Shown piece after piece: positions 30,913 to 37,808 of a stretch of DNA of 38,810 nucleotides; position 1 is the stretch's first letter, and every line of letters starts with the position of its first letter. The stretch is taken from the NCBI GenBank assembly GCA_043736515.1, contig JAYTCK010000004.1:1-38810 (forward strand), given 5' to 3'. The notes beneath the pieces are model-generated. The model saw only the letters and a list, made by a program, of their open reading frames with translations. It made no database searches and was not told the DNA's origin. The position numbers were made by a program, and so were the translations under genes. This DNA comes from MHLP01 sp043736515. Lineage in GTDB: Bacteria > Patescibacteriota > Minisyncoccia > Phycocordibacterales > UBA6899.

Positions 30913-31584
30913 TTAGCATACCCCCAAGCCTTCGATTGGGGTGCCGGCCATGATGGCGAGTCCTTGTGATGTGCCGATACGCGTCGCGCCCGCTTCGATG
31001 AGTAGGAACGCTTGGATGTAATCGGAAATTCCGCCTGATGCTTTTATTCCCATCTTGGGGCCAACTGCAGCACGCATGAGGAGGACGTCCGCAACCAATG
31101 CGCCGCCTTGTGTTCCTGTCGATGTTTTGACAAAGTCGGCACCAGCTTCTTCGGCGATCAAACATGCGATGTGCTTTTCAGCATCGGTAAGCAATGCAGT
31201 TTCGATGATGACCTTGAGAATCTTTCCTTCGTCATGCGCAATCTCTGCTAACGTGCAAATTTGATTTTTCACGTATTCAGTATCTCCCGACTTGAGGTGG
31301 CCAATGCTGATCACCATGTCGAACTCGTCCGCGCCGTCTTCAAGCGCTTGGTCCATCTCAATAGCTTTTGTGATGGTTGTCGTTGCGCCGAGCGGAAAGC
31401 CGATGACGGTACATACTTTGACGGGGGTTCCTGCGAGTATCTGTTTCGCAAGCGAGACATACGAGGGGTTGATGCACACACTCGCAAACCCGTATTTGAC
31501 TGCTTCTTCACAGAGGCGTGTGACATCGAGAGGAGTAGCTTCGGGCTTGAGAAGCGTATGGTCTATATAATGAGCAAGATTCAT
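30913..31584 (-). CDS. deoC: Deoxyribose-phosphate aldolase
   Basis: 223 aa, a normal DeoC of the DhnA/DeoC barrel family. It cleaves 2-deoxyribose-5-phosphate to glyceraldehyde-3-phosphate and acetaldehyde in nucleoside salvage. Visible landmarks are YIDHTLLKP, GFPLGA, EFDMVISIG, the Schiff-base Lys153 in FVKTSTG and Lys181 in IKASGG. The ATG at 31584 has TTGGAG 6-7 nt upstream, and a fair promoter (TTGCAC, 16 nt, TAAGAT) precedes it. It forms its own unit and could feed deoxynucleoside carbon into glycolysis in an organism with reduced metabolism. Confidence 0.97.
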   Translation of the reverse strand: MNLAHYIDHTLLKPEATPLDVTRLCEEAVKYGFASVCINPSYVSLAKQILAGTPVKVCTVIGFPLGATTTITKAIEMDQALEDGADEFDMVISIGHLKSGDTEYVKNQICTLAEIAHDEGKILKVIIETALLTDAEKHIACLIAEEAGADFVKTSTGTQGGALVADVLLMRAAVGPKMGIKASGGISDYIQAFLLIEAGATRIGTSQGLAIMAGTPIEGLGVC

Positions 31585-31682
31585 TTGTTTCTCCAATATA
31601 ATCTGGACCTATCTTACTTATTTTTACCACACGTGCAACTTTCCAAAGTTGTCTTTAAAAAGAAAGGCCGAGATGGAGATCT

Positions 31683-31714
31683 TAAAAAAAACAGCACTGT
31701 ATTACGGTGCTGTT
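31683..31714 (-). terminator. Intrinsic terminator
   Basis: ACAGCAC/GTGCTGT stem followed on the minus strand by T8. It overlaps the stop codon of the 31702..31980 gene. Confidence 0.85.
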
Positions 31715-31980
31715 TGATGCTTAGCGATTAATTCTCTGATCTTGGGGATCTTTTTTTGTACAACGGCGAGATTGTGCTTATGCCCGACCACACCCTCAAG
31801 GAGCGCGTTGTCGGAAAGTCTGATGCGGGTACGATGGATTTCCATCGTCCCTCTTTCAATACGGACGCGCATCAAGAGAAGTACCACGGGGAATTCTTTT
31901 TCAAAAAGCGTTACCGAAATAAACTTCACGTGTCTACTTCGTGAAAAATCTTTTGGAAATTCAATAGACCTTATGTCCAT
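31702..31980 (-). CDS. Hypothetical protein (92 aa)
   Basis: ATG with GGAG 5 nt upstream. It is a basic protein with beta strands (HVKFISVTLFEKEFPVVLLLMRVRIERGTMEIHRTRI) and a C-terminal helix (VQKKIPKIRELIAKH). No family is recognised. It lies 69 nt after msrB and has its own terminator. Confidence 0.6.
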   Translation of the reverse strand: MDIRSIEFPKDFSRSRHVKFISVTLFEKEFPVVLLLMRVRIERGTMEIHRTRIRLSDNALLEGVVGHKHNLAVVQKKIPKIRELIAKHQTAP

Positions 31981-32048
31981 GATCGCTCCGCGAATTGTCT
32001 CTCGAGTAGACTACGGTACGTGTGGAAATAGTCAATGCTTGTCAATTT

Positions 32049-32462
32049 TCACTTTTTCTCCAAATCGAGGCAAATAGAGTTCATGCAGAAACGTTTTCCT
32101 GTTTTAGAAAGGCCGCCTGCCTGCGCAGGCAGGTCATCAAAAACGTGGCCGAGATGGGAGCCGCATTTGGCGCAAAGAACTTCCGTGCGCTCCACGCCAT
32201 ACTGATTGTCATGCTCGTACTTCACCGCGCCTAGGAGTGCCTGATCGAACGAGGGCCAGCCAGTGCCTGAATCAAATTTTGCATCGGAAGAAAAAAGCGG
32301 ATTGCCACAGGCAGCGCACGTGAAGGTGCCAGCTGTGTGTTCATGGAGATACTTGCCTGTATTCGGCGCCTCTGTCCCCTTTTCGCGGAGGACGCGATAC
32401 TGCTCCGGGGTGAGCTTTGTTTTCCACTCAGCTTCTGTTTTGGGGATGTTGTTTTCGTTCAT
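32049..32462 (-). CDS. msrB: Methionine-R-sulfoxide reductase B
   Basis: 137 aa. It reduces the R epimer of methionine sulfoxide in proteins. The zinc CxxC pairs are present (Cys49-x2-Cys52 and Cys97-x2-Cys100), with GTGWPSF, HLGHVFDD and the catalytic Cys126 in RFCMNS. The start at 32462 fits the family N-terminus (TEAEWKTKLTPEQYRVLREKGTE) but has no SD. Between DD110 and TGKR the family normally has about three or four residues. Here LPAQAGGLSK is about six residues longer, and the extra codons are an 18-bp palindrome. msrA lies upstream, with a structured element between the two genes. Confidence 0.96.
   Translation of the reverse strand: MNENNIPKTEAEWKTKLTPEQYRVLREKGTEAPNTGKYLHEHTAGTFTCAACGNPLFSSDAKFDSGTGWPSFDQALLGAVKYEHDNQYGVERTEVLCAKCGSHLGHVFDDLPAQAGGLSKTGKRFCMNSICLDLEKK
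32116..32133 (-). repeat. In-frame 18-bp palindrome inside msrB
   Basis: CCTGCCTGCGCAGGCAGG, a perfect palindrome coding for the extra LPAQAG residues in MsrB. Confidence 0.75.
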
Positions 32463-32476
32463 GTTATTTGAGTGCG

Positions 32477-32546
32477 ATTCAAGATTGGCAACTTCACCAA
32501 GGTCGGGTCTTTCAAAGCCAAGGCCCGACCTTAGCCAATCTTGAAT
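32477..32546 (-). ncRNA. Structured hairpin element between msrA and msrB (family copy 2)
   Basis: The outer stem ATTCAAGATTGGC/GCCAATCTTGAAT (13 bp, 32477-32489 with 32534-32546) begins at the msrA stop codon. The inner stem is GGTCGGG/CCCGACC. The 44 nt between the outer arms match copy 1 after rpoC at 36 positions. The differences are concentrated in the inner stem, where they keep pairing. The type call is tentative. Confidence 0.65.
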
Positions 32547-33103
32547 TACTTTAGTTTTGCTTCGTCTTTGAGGAGTGCGGCAAATTGCTGTTGTACTTTC
32601 TGCAGTTTGGGATTGATGATGATCTGACAATATCCTGCTTCTTTATTGTTGGCGTAATAGTCGTGGTGATAATTTTCAGCGGGATAGAATTTTTCGAGCG
32701 GCCTCACCTCTGTCACGACGGGTGCACCCTCTGTGTTCGAGTCGTTGAGCTCTTTAATAAACGCCTCCGCTTCGCTCTTTTGTGCATCGCTCGTCGTGAA
32801 TATCGCAGAGCGGTATTGCGTACCCACATCTGCGCCCTGCCTGTTTAATGTTGTGGAATCGTGAGAGCCGAAAAAGACCGTGAGGAGATCGCGATATGTT
32901 ACCTTGCTCGGACTGTATTCAATATGAATGACTTCGGCGTGGCCTGTCGTACCGCTTGAAACATCCTCGTAAGAAGGATTCTCCTTCGTGCCCCCCGCGT
33001 AGCCCGGCTCGACGGATATGACACCGCGAAGCATTTTGAAAACCGCCTCTGTGCACCAGAAACATCCACCACCGAATACTGCGAACTCCGTATTATTACC
33101 CAT
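32546..33103 (-). CDS. msrA: Methionine-S-sulfoxide reductase A
   Basis: 185 aa. It begins at the family motif GGCFWC (catalytic Cys14 at the start of the reductase fold), followed by GYAGG, EVIHIEYSP, FFGSHDSTTLNRQGADVGTQYRS and the C-terminal YHHDYYANN and GYCQIIINPKL. It reduces methionine-S-sulfoxide in proteins using thioredoxin-type donors. There is no signal peptide. It is cotranscribed with msrB. The start at 33103 (MGNNTEFAVFGGG) fits family length. Confidence 0.97.
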   Translation of the reverse strand: MGNNTEFAVFGGGCFWCTEAVFKMLRGVISVEPGYAGGTKENPSYEDVSSGTTGHAEVIHIEYSPSKVTYRDLLTVFFGSHDSTTLNRQGADVGTQYRSAIFTTSDAQKSEAEAFIKELNDSNTEGAPVVTEVRPLEKFYPAENYHHDYYANNKEAGYCQIIINPKLQKVQQQFAALLKDEAKLK

Positions 33104-33130
33104 GGCTCCATTCTACCAGACTGCACAAAC

Positions 33131-33184
33131 TTGAGCCTATACTAAACTCATTGTCGATCGACAACGAGTTTAGTATAGGCTCAA
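33131..33184. repeat. Near-perfect 54-bp palindrome
   Basis: TTGAGCCTATACTAAACTC (33131-33149) pairs perfectly with 33166-33184. Inside, TTGTCGATCGACAA is itself palindromic, and only one A/C pair mismatches. It lies 6 nt beyond the stop of the zinc-ribbon gene and has no T-tract. Confidence 0.85.
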
Positions 33185-33190
33185 AGTATT

Positions 33191-33787
33191 TTATTGCATG
33201 CGCGAAGGAAGTTTGTACTTTCGGCCGAGATCAAGACCTACATCTTTAACAAGAAAGTGAAGTACGGAAGCAGCAAGGAAAACTGGCGATGAAAATGCCC
33301 CGACTATCTTAAGCGGAAGAGGTGGAAGTTGCTTCAATTTCTCATTCGCCTTTTCTCCTTCCTTTATTTCCTGTATGAGGAGTTTGCCCATCAGGTCCTT
33401 TGCGCTTGGTTTTACATATTCAGCCAAATGCACCAGCTCATCTCCGTCAAACCACATTCCGCCGCAGCTGCTGCATTTTTCAAAAATAATCCCGGAATCG
33501 CCTCCGTAGACAAGCTTTTGTGTGGTTGCTCCATCGAGCGGACATGAGACGCCATCTTCAAACGGCCATTCCTTTGGAGATACAGTGGTAGCAGGCGGAA
33601 CATCGTTTTCCTTCAATATTTGTGAATATTCCTCCACGTGTGCTGGTATACCCTGCGCAAATGCACGTGCGGTCTTCTTGAGCTCTGCTTCGTCAAACCA
33701 AACACCCCCGCATGCGTCGCACACATCGAAGGTGAAGTCCTTCATCGGAAGTGAGCGCATCGCACTTTTGTCTTTGGGGCATTGCAT
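33191..33787 (-). CDS. Zinc-ribbon protein with two zf-TFIIB domains
   Basis: 198 aa. Two zf-TFIIB-type ribbons are visible: CPKDKSAM...FDVCDACGGVWFDEAEL (residues 3-36) and CPLDGATT...FEKCSSCGGMWFDGDEL (about 82-117). Each has two CxxC/CxxD-like knuckles ending in the typical GGxWFDxxEL. The C-terminal third has helices (LMGKLLIQEIKEGEKANEKLKQL) and a hydrophobic stretch (IVGAFSSPVFLAASVLHFLV) that may touch the membrane. Function is unknown. It starts 4 nt after trmD, so it is in the trmD operon. Confidence 0.85.
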   Translation of the reverse strand: MQCPKDKSAMRSLPMKDFTFDVCDACGGVWFDEAELKKTARAFAQGIPAHVEEYSQILKENDVPPATTVSPKEWPFEDGVSCPLDGATTQKLVYGGDSGIIFEKCSSCGGMWFDGDELVHLAEYVKPSAKDLMGKLLIQEIKEGEKANEKLKQLPPLPLKIVGAFSSPVFLAASVLHFLVKDVGLDLGRKYKLPSRMQ

Positions 33788-33791
33788 GGGG

Positions 33792-34457
33792 TTATTTCTG
33801 CTTACGGGCGAGTTGATTAGTCTTCCAAATTTCGATTTCTTTGTGATTGCCGCTGAGAAGCACCTTCGGGACGCGATATTTCTTTTTCTTCCATTCGAGG
33901 ACTTCGGGGCGGGTGTAGACGTCGGGGCTGGCGGTGCGCTCCTCCTCTACTGATGCGAACTTGCCGAGTACTCCAGGGATCTGCCGTGCGAGTGCGTCTA
34001 TGACGATCATTGCAGGGAGCTCGCCTCCTGTGAGCACGAATGGGCCGACAGAGATGGTCTCGGCTTTCAAAATTTTTGGAGCGCGTGCATCAATGCCCTC
34101 ATAGCGGCCGGCAAGAAAAATGATGTCATCGTATTTCTTTGCCCAGTCACGTGCCATTACGTTGGTAAATTGTTTTCCGTTCGGCGCAAAGAAAACTGTT
34201 TTTACGCGCTTGGTTTTCTTTCCCGACTTTCCTTGGGCTTTGGCGGCTGCTTTGAGAAACGGCTCGGCTTCAAGCACCATGCCGGGGCCTCCCGCATAGG
34301 GGCGGCGATCCACTCGCGCATGTTTATCTTTGGTGAAATCGCGAGGGTTGTAGTATTTGATGGTGATCTTTTTGTCTTCTTGTGCGCGACCCAAAATAGA
34401 GTCCTCGAGATAGGCCTTCATAGTATCGGGAAAAAGCGAGATGATGTGGAATCGCAT
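33792..34457 (-). CDS. trmD: tRNA (guanine-N1)-methyltransferase
   Basis: 221 aa. It methylates G37 next to the anticodon of a tRNA subset, preventing frameshifting. The SPOUT knot landmarks are present: FHIISLFPDTM, the YNPRDFTKDKHARVDRRPYAGGPGMVL block, LAGRYEGIDAR and VGPFVLTGGELPAM, which bind S-adenosylmethionine. The ATG at 34457 has a weak GGGAA. It is slightly shorter than the E. coli protein at the C-terminus. Unlike most bacteria, it is not directly beside rpsP or rimM here. The leader can fold extensively. Confidence 0.97.
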   Translation of the reverse strand: MRFHIISLFPDTMKAYLEDSILGRAQEDKKITIKYYNPRDFTKDKHARVDRRPYAGGPGMVLEAEPFLKAAAKAQGKSGKKTKRVKTVFFAPNGKQFTNVMARDWAKKYDDIIFLAGRYEGIDARAPKILKAETISVGPFVLTGGELPAMIVIDALARQIPGVLGKFASVEEERTASPDVYTRPEVLEWKKKKYRVPKVLLSGNHKEIEIWKTNQLARKQK

Positions 34458-34605
34458 ATAGAGTTCCCAGATTGGACGAATTTCATCGTTGACTTCGCTG
34501 TGCGGTTCGGAGAACTTACGTGTTTGTAAGTCCTCTCAAACACGCACAACTCGTCGCCTCGAACTTCATTCCACTCTAGGAACTCTCAAAGCATACGTAT
34601 TTTTT
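34458..34605 (-). promoter_or_regulatory. Foldable trmD leader
   Basis: On the minus strand, AGAGTTCC near 34580 can pair with GGAACTCT just before the ATG. An inner CGTGTTTG/CAAACACG hairpin has a 10-nt loop. The closing arm would include the only SD-like bases. This is a reading of complementarity, not a recognised family. Confidence 0.3.
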
Positions 34606-34639
34606 TAAAAAAGAGAAAGGCCGCGCTGAAAAGCGCGGA
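34606..34639 (-). terminator. Intrinsic terminator
   Basis: CCGCGCT/AGCGCGG stem followed on the minus strand by CCTTTCTCTTTTTT. Confidence 0.8.
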
Positions 34640-34647
34640 CGGATAAC

Positions 34648-34908
34648 TTAGTGGTTCCTGCAGTATTCTTTAAACTTATCGAGTGCATGGGCGTGTTTTC
34701 TATCATCGATTTTTTTGATGAGGTCGTCAAAATCTCGCTCCTGTTCTCTCAGCGACTCTTCGCGCGCCTCATCTTTGCGTACATGCGCACGCCTTTTTTC
34801 GTAGACGAGACGTTCGATGATCTCGATCGCCTGATCGCACACCTTCTCGTCTGTAGCACCATCAACCCAGAGCGCTTCAAGCTCTTCAATGTCACGGGCA
34901 CGGCTCAT
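34648..34908 (-). CDS. Small charged helical protein, paralogue of the 34988 gene (86 aa)
   Basis: ATG with a strong AAGGAGG 4 nt upstream. It is almost entirely charged helix (KVCDQAIEIIERLVYEKRRA, ERDFDDLIKKIDDRKHAHAL) ending DKFKEYCRNH. It aligns with the next upstream gene: VCDQAIEI versus LCDQAMDI, and HAHALDKFKEYC versus HEHALDQLKTYV. A tandem duplication is likely. No family is recognised. Confidence 0.7.
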   Translation of the reverse strand: MSRARDIEELEALWVDGATDEKVCDQAIEIIERLVYEKRRAHVRKDEAREESLREQERDFDDLIKKIDDRKHAHALDKFKEYCRNH

Positions 34909-34957
34909 TTGACCTCCTTAATTCCCGTACTGTCTGTTTATGATAGTAACAACTTTC

Positions 34958-34990
34958 GGAAAAAAGAAAACTCCCGAAAGTTGGGAGTTA
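34958..34990 (-). terminator. Intrinsic terminator
   Basis: AACTCCC/GGGAGTT stem followed on the minus strand by TTCTTTTTT. Confidence 0.85.
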
Positions 34991-35338
34991 TGGTTTGGCT
35001 GATTTGTGCCAGCCACCGCAGGCACAGGGGCCGTTTGTGGCGTCGCACACCGCAATAAAAACTCTTTCATACCACACCCAGTCGATACTGCCGACATAGG
35101 TCTTGAGCTGGTCGAGGGCATGCTCGTGGCGATGGCCTTTAATTTTTTGAAGCACCCGAATGAATGCTGTTTCCTCGTTGTGCACGGCCGCTTCTTGGTA
35201 TGTATTGCCCTTCGCTTCGGCTTTCCTCTTCTTGATAATGTCGTAGATATCCATTGCCTGGTCGCACAGGTCGGTATCGCTTTCGCCGTCGTCGTCTCGC
35301 TTGTCCAAATTGGCAATTTGCCGGGACATCTGGTCCAT
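34988..35338 (-). CDS. Helical protein with a Cys/Trp tail, paralogue of the 34648 gene (116 aa)
   Basis: ATG with GAGGA 7 nt upstream. Residues 1-80 correspond to the 86-aa neighbour (DLCDQAMDIYDIIKKRKAEA, HRHEHALDQLKTYV). Residues 81-116 are an extra tail (DWVWYERVFIAVCDATNGPCACGGWHKSAKP) with C-x6-C-x-C spacing that could bind metal. The tail is absent from the paralogue. Function is unknown. Confidence 0.7.
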   Translation of the reverse strand: MDQMSRQIANLDKRDDDGESDTDLCDQAMDIYDIIKKRKAEAKGNTYQEAAVHNEETAFIRVLQKIKGHRHEHALDQLKTYVGSIDWVWYERVFIAVCDATNGPCACGGWHKSAKP

Positions 35339-35411
35339 GCACTATCCTCAAAGTTCCTTATCTTTTTTGATAATAGCAAGATTTGTTAAAAAGAAAATAT
35401 TCCCGAGAGAA

Positions 35412-35440
35412 TTGACAGAGTGTTCACATTGTTATAGAAT
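35412..35440 (+). promoter_or_regulatory. Strong sigma-70-type promoter
   Basis: TTGACA at 35412-35417, a 17-nt spacer and TAGAAT at 35435-35440, about 32 nt before the ATG at 35472. Confidence 0.8.
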
Positions 35441-35471
35441 TGTGAAAGTTTATATTGTACAGGGGAAACCA

Positions 35472-35819
35472 ATGGCATTGTATCTTGCTCCGAAGGCCTA
35501 CAGAGATCGTATTCAAGGATATTTGCATGGAGAGCACCCGTGTGCCTCCATAGCATTGCGAGGAATCAGCTACCACGAGGCGAAAGCTCTTGTTTTGGAG
35601 GTTTGTGCGGATAAAACAATTGTCCAGCCGGCGGTGAAACTGCTGTGTGCTCATGAGGCCCTCAAGGTAAGTGCCTGGCTCGGCATCGAGCTTCATGCCC
35701 ATGCGGATTTCGTCGAGATGATCACATCCGATCACCTTCAAAGCAAATTTCTTTTTTACGACAATGGGAACAACAGGGCTGCCGAGTGGATGCTTGTTGA
35801 AGTAATGCCATCTCAGTAG
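35472..35819 (+). CDS. Hypothetical protein (115 aa)
   Basis: ATG with AGGGG 6 nt upstream and a near-consensus promoter, so it is probably well expressed. It is an alpha/beta soluble protein (MALYLAPKAYRDRIQGYLHG, SIALRGISYHEAKALVLEVC, KLLCAHEALKVSAWLGIELHAHADFVEMI). No family is recognised. It has its own terminator. Confidence 0.7.
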   Translation: MALYLAPKAYRDRIQGYLHGEHPCASIALRGISYHEAKALVLEVCADKTIVQPAVKLLCAHEALKVSAWLGIELHAHADFVEMITSDHLQSKFLFYDNGNNRAAEWMLVEVMPSQ

Positions 35820-35835
35820 TTAACGTTAATTAACA

Positions 35836-35860
35836 AGCAGGGTCATCCCCTGCTTTTTTT
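35836..35860 (+). terminator. Intrinsic terminator
   Basis: AGCAGGG/CCCTGCT stem followed by T7. Confidence 0.85.
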
Positions 35861-35874
35861 ATTATTTCTTCTAC

Positions 35875-35908
35875 AAAAAACCACACCCATTTCTGAGTGT
35901 GGTTTTTA
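35875..35908. terminator. Bidirectional intrinsic terminator
   Basis: AACCACAC/GTGTGGTT stem with T-tracts on both strands. On the minus side it closes khpA, after the long hairpin element. Confidence 0.8.
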
Positions 35909-35930
35909 ATTGCAAATTTTAAATCGGCTC

Positions 35931-36057
35931 CTAGTGTGAAATTTGGGATACAATGCGAAGTCCAGGACTGTCCCGATGTTCGAGAAGACGTATCACTCAT
36001 ACGTCTTCCGAACTCGGGATCAGGAAGGACGAGCAGTGTGCCCAAATTGCACGCTAG
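35931..36057 (-). ncRNA. Long compound hairpin element after khpA
   Basis: The outer arms (35931-35947 and 36041-36057) pair at 15 of 17 positions and include the khpA stop codon. A large internal loop follows (35948-35970 and 36020-36040), containing the short palindrome AGTCCAGGACT. The inner stem is TCCCGA...TCGGGA with small bulges, topped by the perfect GAAGACGTAT/ATACGTCTTC hairpin with a CACTC loop. There is no T-tract; a separate terminator lies downstream. It has the same plan as the elements after rpoC and msrA, but not the same sequence. Confidence 0.6.
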
Positions 36058-36380
36058 GCCTTGAGGTCGGCGATGACGTCATCAACGTCGGACGAAGCTG
36101 CGGCAACCTGCCCTGCGCGCTTGCCGCCTTCGGGTTCGTTGATCTTCAAATTCACACGTGCATTATTTTTCATGCCAACGACACGCAAAAGTGTGCGGAT
36201 CGCTTTGGCGGTGTTGCCCATGCGGCCGATGACCTTGCCCATATCTTGGGGATCTATATCGAGCGTCAGTAATACACCCATTTCGTCCACTACACGGTTA
36301 ACCTTCACGGCATCCGGATTGTCTACAAGAGACTTCACTACATATTCGAGAAACTCCTTATCGCTGTATGATTCAGACAT
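36054..36380 (-). CDS. khpA: KH-domain RNA-binding protein
   Basis: 108 aa. Residues 1-82 match KhpA (YlqC-like): YVVKSLVDNPDAVKV, then the KH core DMGKVIGRMGNTAKAIRTLL with a GRMG version of the GxxG loop that contacts RNA. The C-terminal 25 residues (EGGKRAGQVAAASSDVDDVIADLKA) are a variable tail. KhpA acts with KhpB in RNA binding and cell-envelope control in other bacteria. It usually lies between rpsP and trmD. Here it is in that order, but orphan genes separate all three. Confidence 0.93.
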   Translation of the reverse strand: MSESYSDKEFLEYVVKSLVDNPDAVKVNRVVDEMGVLLTLDIDPQDMGKVIGRMGNTAKAIRTLLRVVGMKNNARVNLKINEPEGGKRAGQVAAASSDVDDVIADLKA

Positions 36381-36476
36381 GGCATTAATAACTATTCAAT
36401 AATTCTGACAATCACAGCTCTCATGCTGCTTAAAAACAATTATGGACGAAAAAAATAAATTGTCAAAATTAATTAC

Positions 36477-36499
36477 AAAAAACCCGCTTATCGCGGGTG
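36477..36499 (-). terminator. Intrinsic terminator
   Basis: ACCCGC/GCGGGT stem with a 5-nt loop, followed on the minus strand by T6. Confidence 0.8.
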
Positions 36500-36505
36500 T
36501 GTGAT

Positions 36506-36997
36506 TCATTTGCTGTCCGGACGAAATGGGGTCATATTCCAGTTTCGCTCCATTTTGTGGATGACGTTATATCTCCACATCTGTACATTCATGCTATTCC
36601 ATTCCTCTGGGATCAGATTTCGTTCGGCCAAGAAGTAGGCCAATTGGTGCAGACCATTTGCCGCACCGAGGAAGGGAAAAGAAAAGCGCTGTAGAAGCCC
36701 GATAAGCCCGTACATCGGTCCCCAGGAGTTCGGATCGTTTTTCCATTCACGCTCTGCGAATTCAAGGATGCCCTCTTTGTCCCATGCGTACCAAAAATCT
36801 TTTTGTTTTTTTCCGCCCCAGAAATTGGTATAGGAGCGAAGTGCTATGGTGACAACTCTGGTACCCTTGTATTTCTCCAGCGTGTCTTCTTTGAATTGTT
36901 TTGCGCGCGCATGTTCGCGGTTCGTATCATCAATCGCTTCGGCGATTGTGCCGAGTACTCTTCTCCAGAAACTCTGTTTGTGACAGCAACAGGACAT
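36506..36997 (-). CDS. Hypothetical protein (163 aa)
   Basis: ATG at 36997 (MSCCCHKQSFWRR) has GGAG 7 nt upstream. An in-frame ATG at 37003 is the alternative. There are three consecutive Cys at the N-terminus, then a helical segment (VLGTIAEAIDDTNREHARAKQFKEDTLEKY) and Trp/Tyr-rich sequence (NFWGGKKQKDFWYAWDKEG, NDPNSWGPMYGLIGLLQRF). It is soluble, with no recognised family. It is divergent from the 37204 gene. Confidence 0.65.
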   Translation of the reverse strand: MSCCCHKQSFWRRVLGTIAEAIDDTNREHARAKQFKEDTLEKYKGTRVVTIALRSYTNFWGGKKQKDFWYAWDKEGILEFAEREWKNDPNSWGPMYGLIGLLQRFSFPFLGAANGLHQLAYFLAERNLIPEEWNSMNVQMWRYNVIHKMERNWNMTPFRPDSK

Positions 36998-37083
36998 ATT
37001 CATTCTCCATGTGATTTGTCTCTTGCGAATACTACAATAAAAATCCAAAATTGCAATAAGGAGGACGGCCACATAATCTCCTC

Positions 37084-37111
37084 TTGATTTTTTTTACAAA
37101 GTATGTAGAAT
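37084..37111 (+). promoter_or_regulatory. Sigma-70-type promoter
   Basis: TTGATT at 37084-37089, a 16-nt spacer and TAGAAT at 37106-37111. It leaves a leader of about 85 nt before the ATG at 37204. Confidence 0.65.
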
Positions 37112-37203
37112 GCGAAAAGAGCAGTTTTCTGTTCTCCTCCAAGTCACCGAGAGGATTTCGGTTGCAGTTCACCCCACCGCCATATTGGCAAAGGAACGAA
37201 CAC

Positions 37204-37746
37204 ATGTCTGATAAGCACATTCCACAAACTTTCTACTTCAAGGTAGACCAGCAGGGTATTCCGCGACGCATTGTAGAACCAAAAGAAGAGCCTTCAAATG
37301 GGTTCTGGGCTACTGTGATCAAGCGGTTTCCTGAAATCGAGCCGGAAGAACCCAAGAACAATTTTTGTGATCGGCTCTGGCTCCTGCGGAGAGAGAACGA
37401 TTCCTATATGGTGCTGTACGAACAAGGGAGTGGTGCCGATGTGCACACTGAGGCAGTGCTCTTTTTCAGTAGTGCTGCTTACTCGAATAGCTACTTCAGG
37501 ATGATGAAAGACAGACTTGTGCTCCCGCGGCTATTGCACATTCGAGTCACGAGTGCATACCCAGAAAACGATCCCGAAGGATCGGAAGGGCATTGGAAAA
37601 GAGTGAGGAGAATCATACGTGACGACCTCGAAAAATGCAGAGATGAGGAGCTTCCCTTCGTGGCGGCGACCCTGGGAAGCAATCTCAGCCCCGAGCGACT
37701 CAAACTCCGACCCAAGCATGCACCCCGTCTATCTCAGAGTACATGA
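37204..37746 (+). CDS. Hypothetical protein (180 aa)
   Basis: ATG with AAAGGA upstream. The longer frame from 37084 is rejected because it starts inside the promoter. It is a basic, soluble protein (FYFKVDQQGIPRRIVEPKEE, RLWLLRRENDSYMVLYEQGSG, HWKRVRRIIRDDLEKCRDEE) with no recognised family. Its C-terminus (LSPERLKLRPKHAPRLSQST) is probably disordered. Confidence 0.65.
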   Translation: MSDKHIPQTFYFKVDQQGIPRRIVEPKEEPSNGFWATVIKRFPEIEPEEPKNNFCDRLWLLRRENDSYMVLYEQGSGADVHTEAVLFFSSAAYSNSYFRMMKDRLVLPRLLHIRVTSAYPENDPEGSEGHWKRVRRIIRDDLEKCRDEELPFVAATLGSNLSPERLKLRPKHAPRLSQST

Positions 37747-37759
37747 AGGTCTGAAAGCA

Positions 37760-37790
37760 AAACCGCGAACATAACGTTCGCGGTTTTTTG
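37760..37790. terminator. Bidirectional intrinsic terminator
   Basis: AACCGCGAAC/GTTCGCGGTT 10-bp stem with T6 on the plus strand and TTTTGC on the minus strand. It is shared by the 37204 gene and rpsP. Confidence 0.85.
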
Positions 37791-37808
37791 TGTGTCGGTA
37801 TTTTTGAG

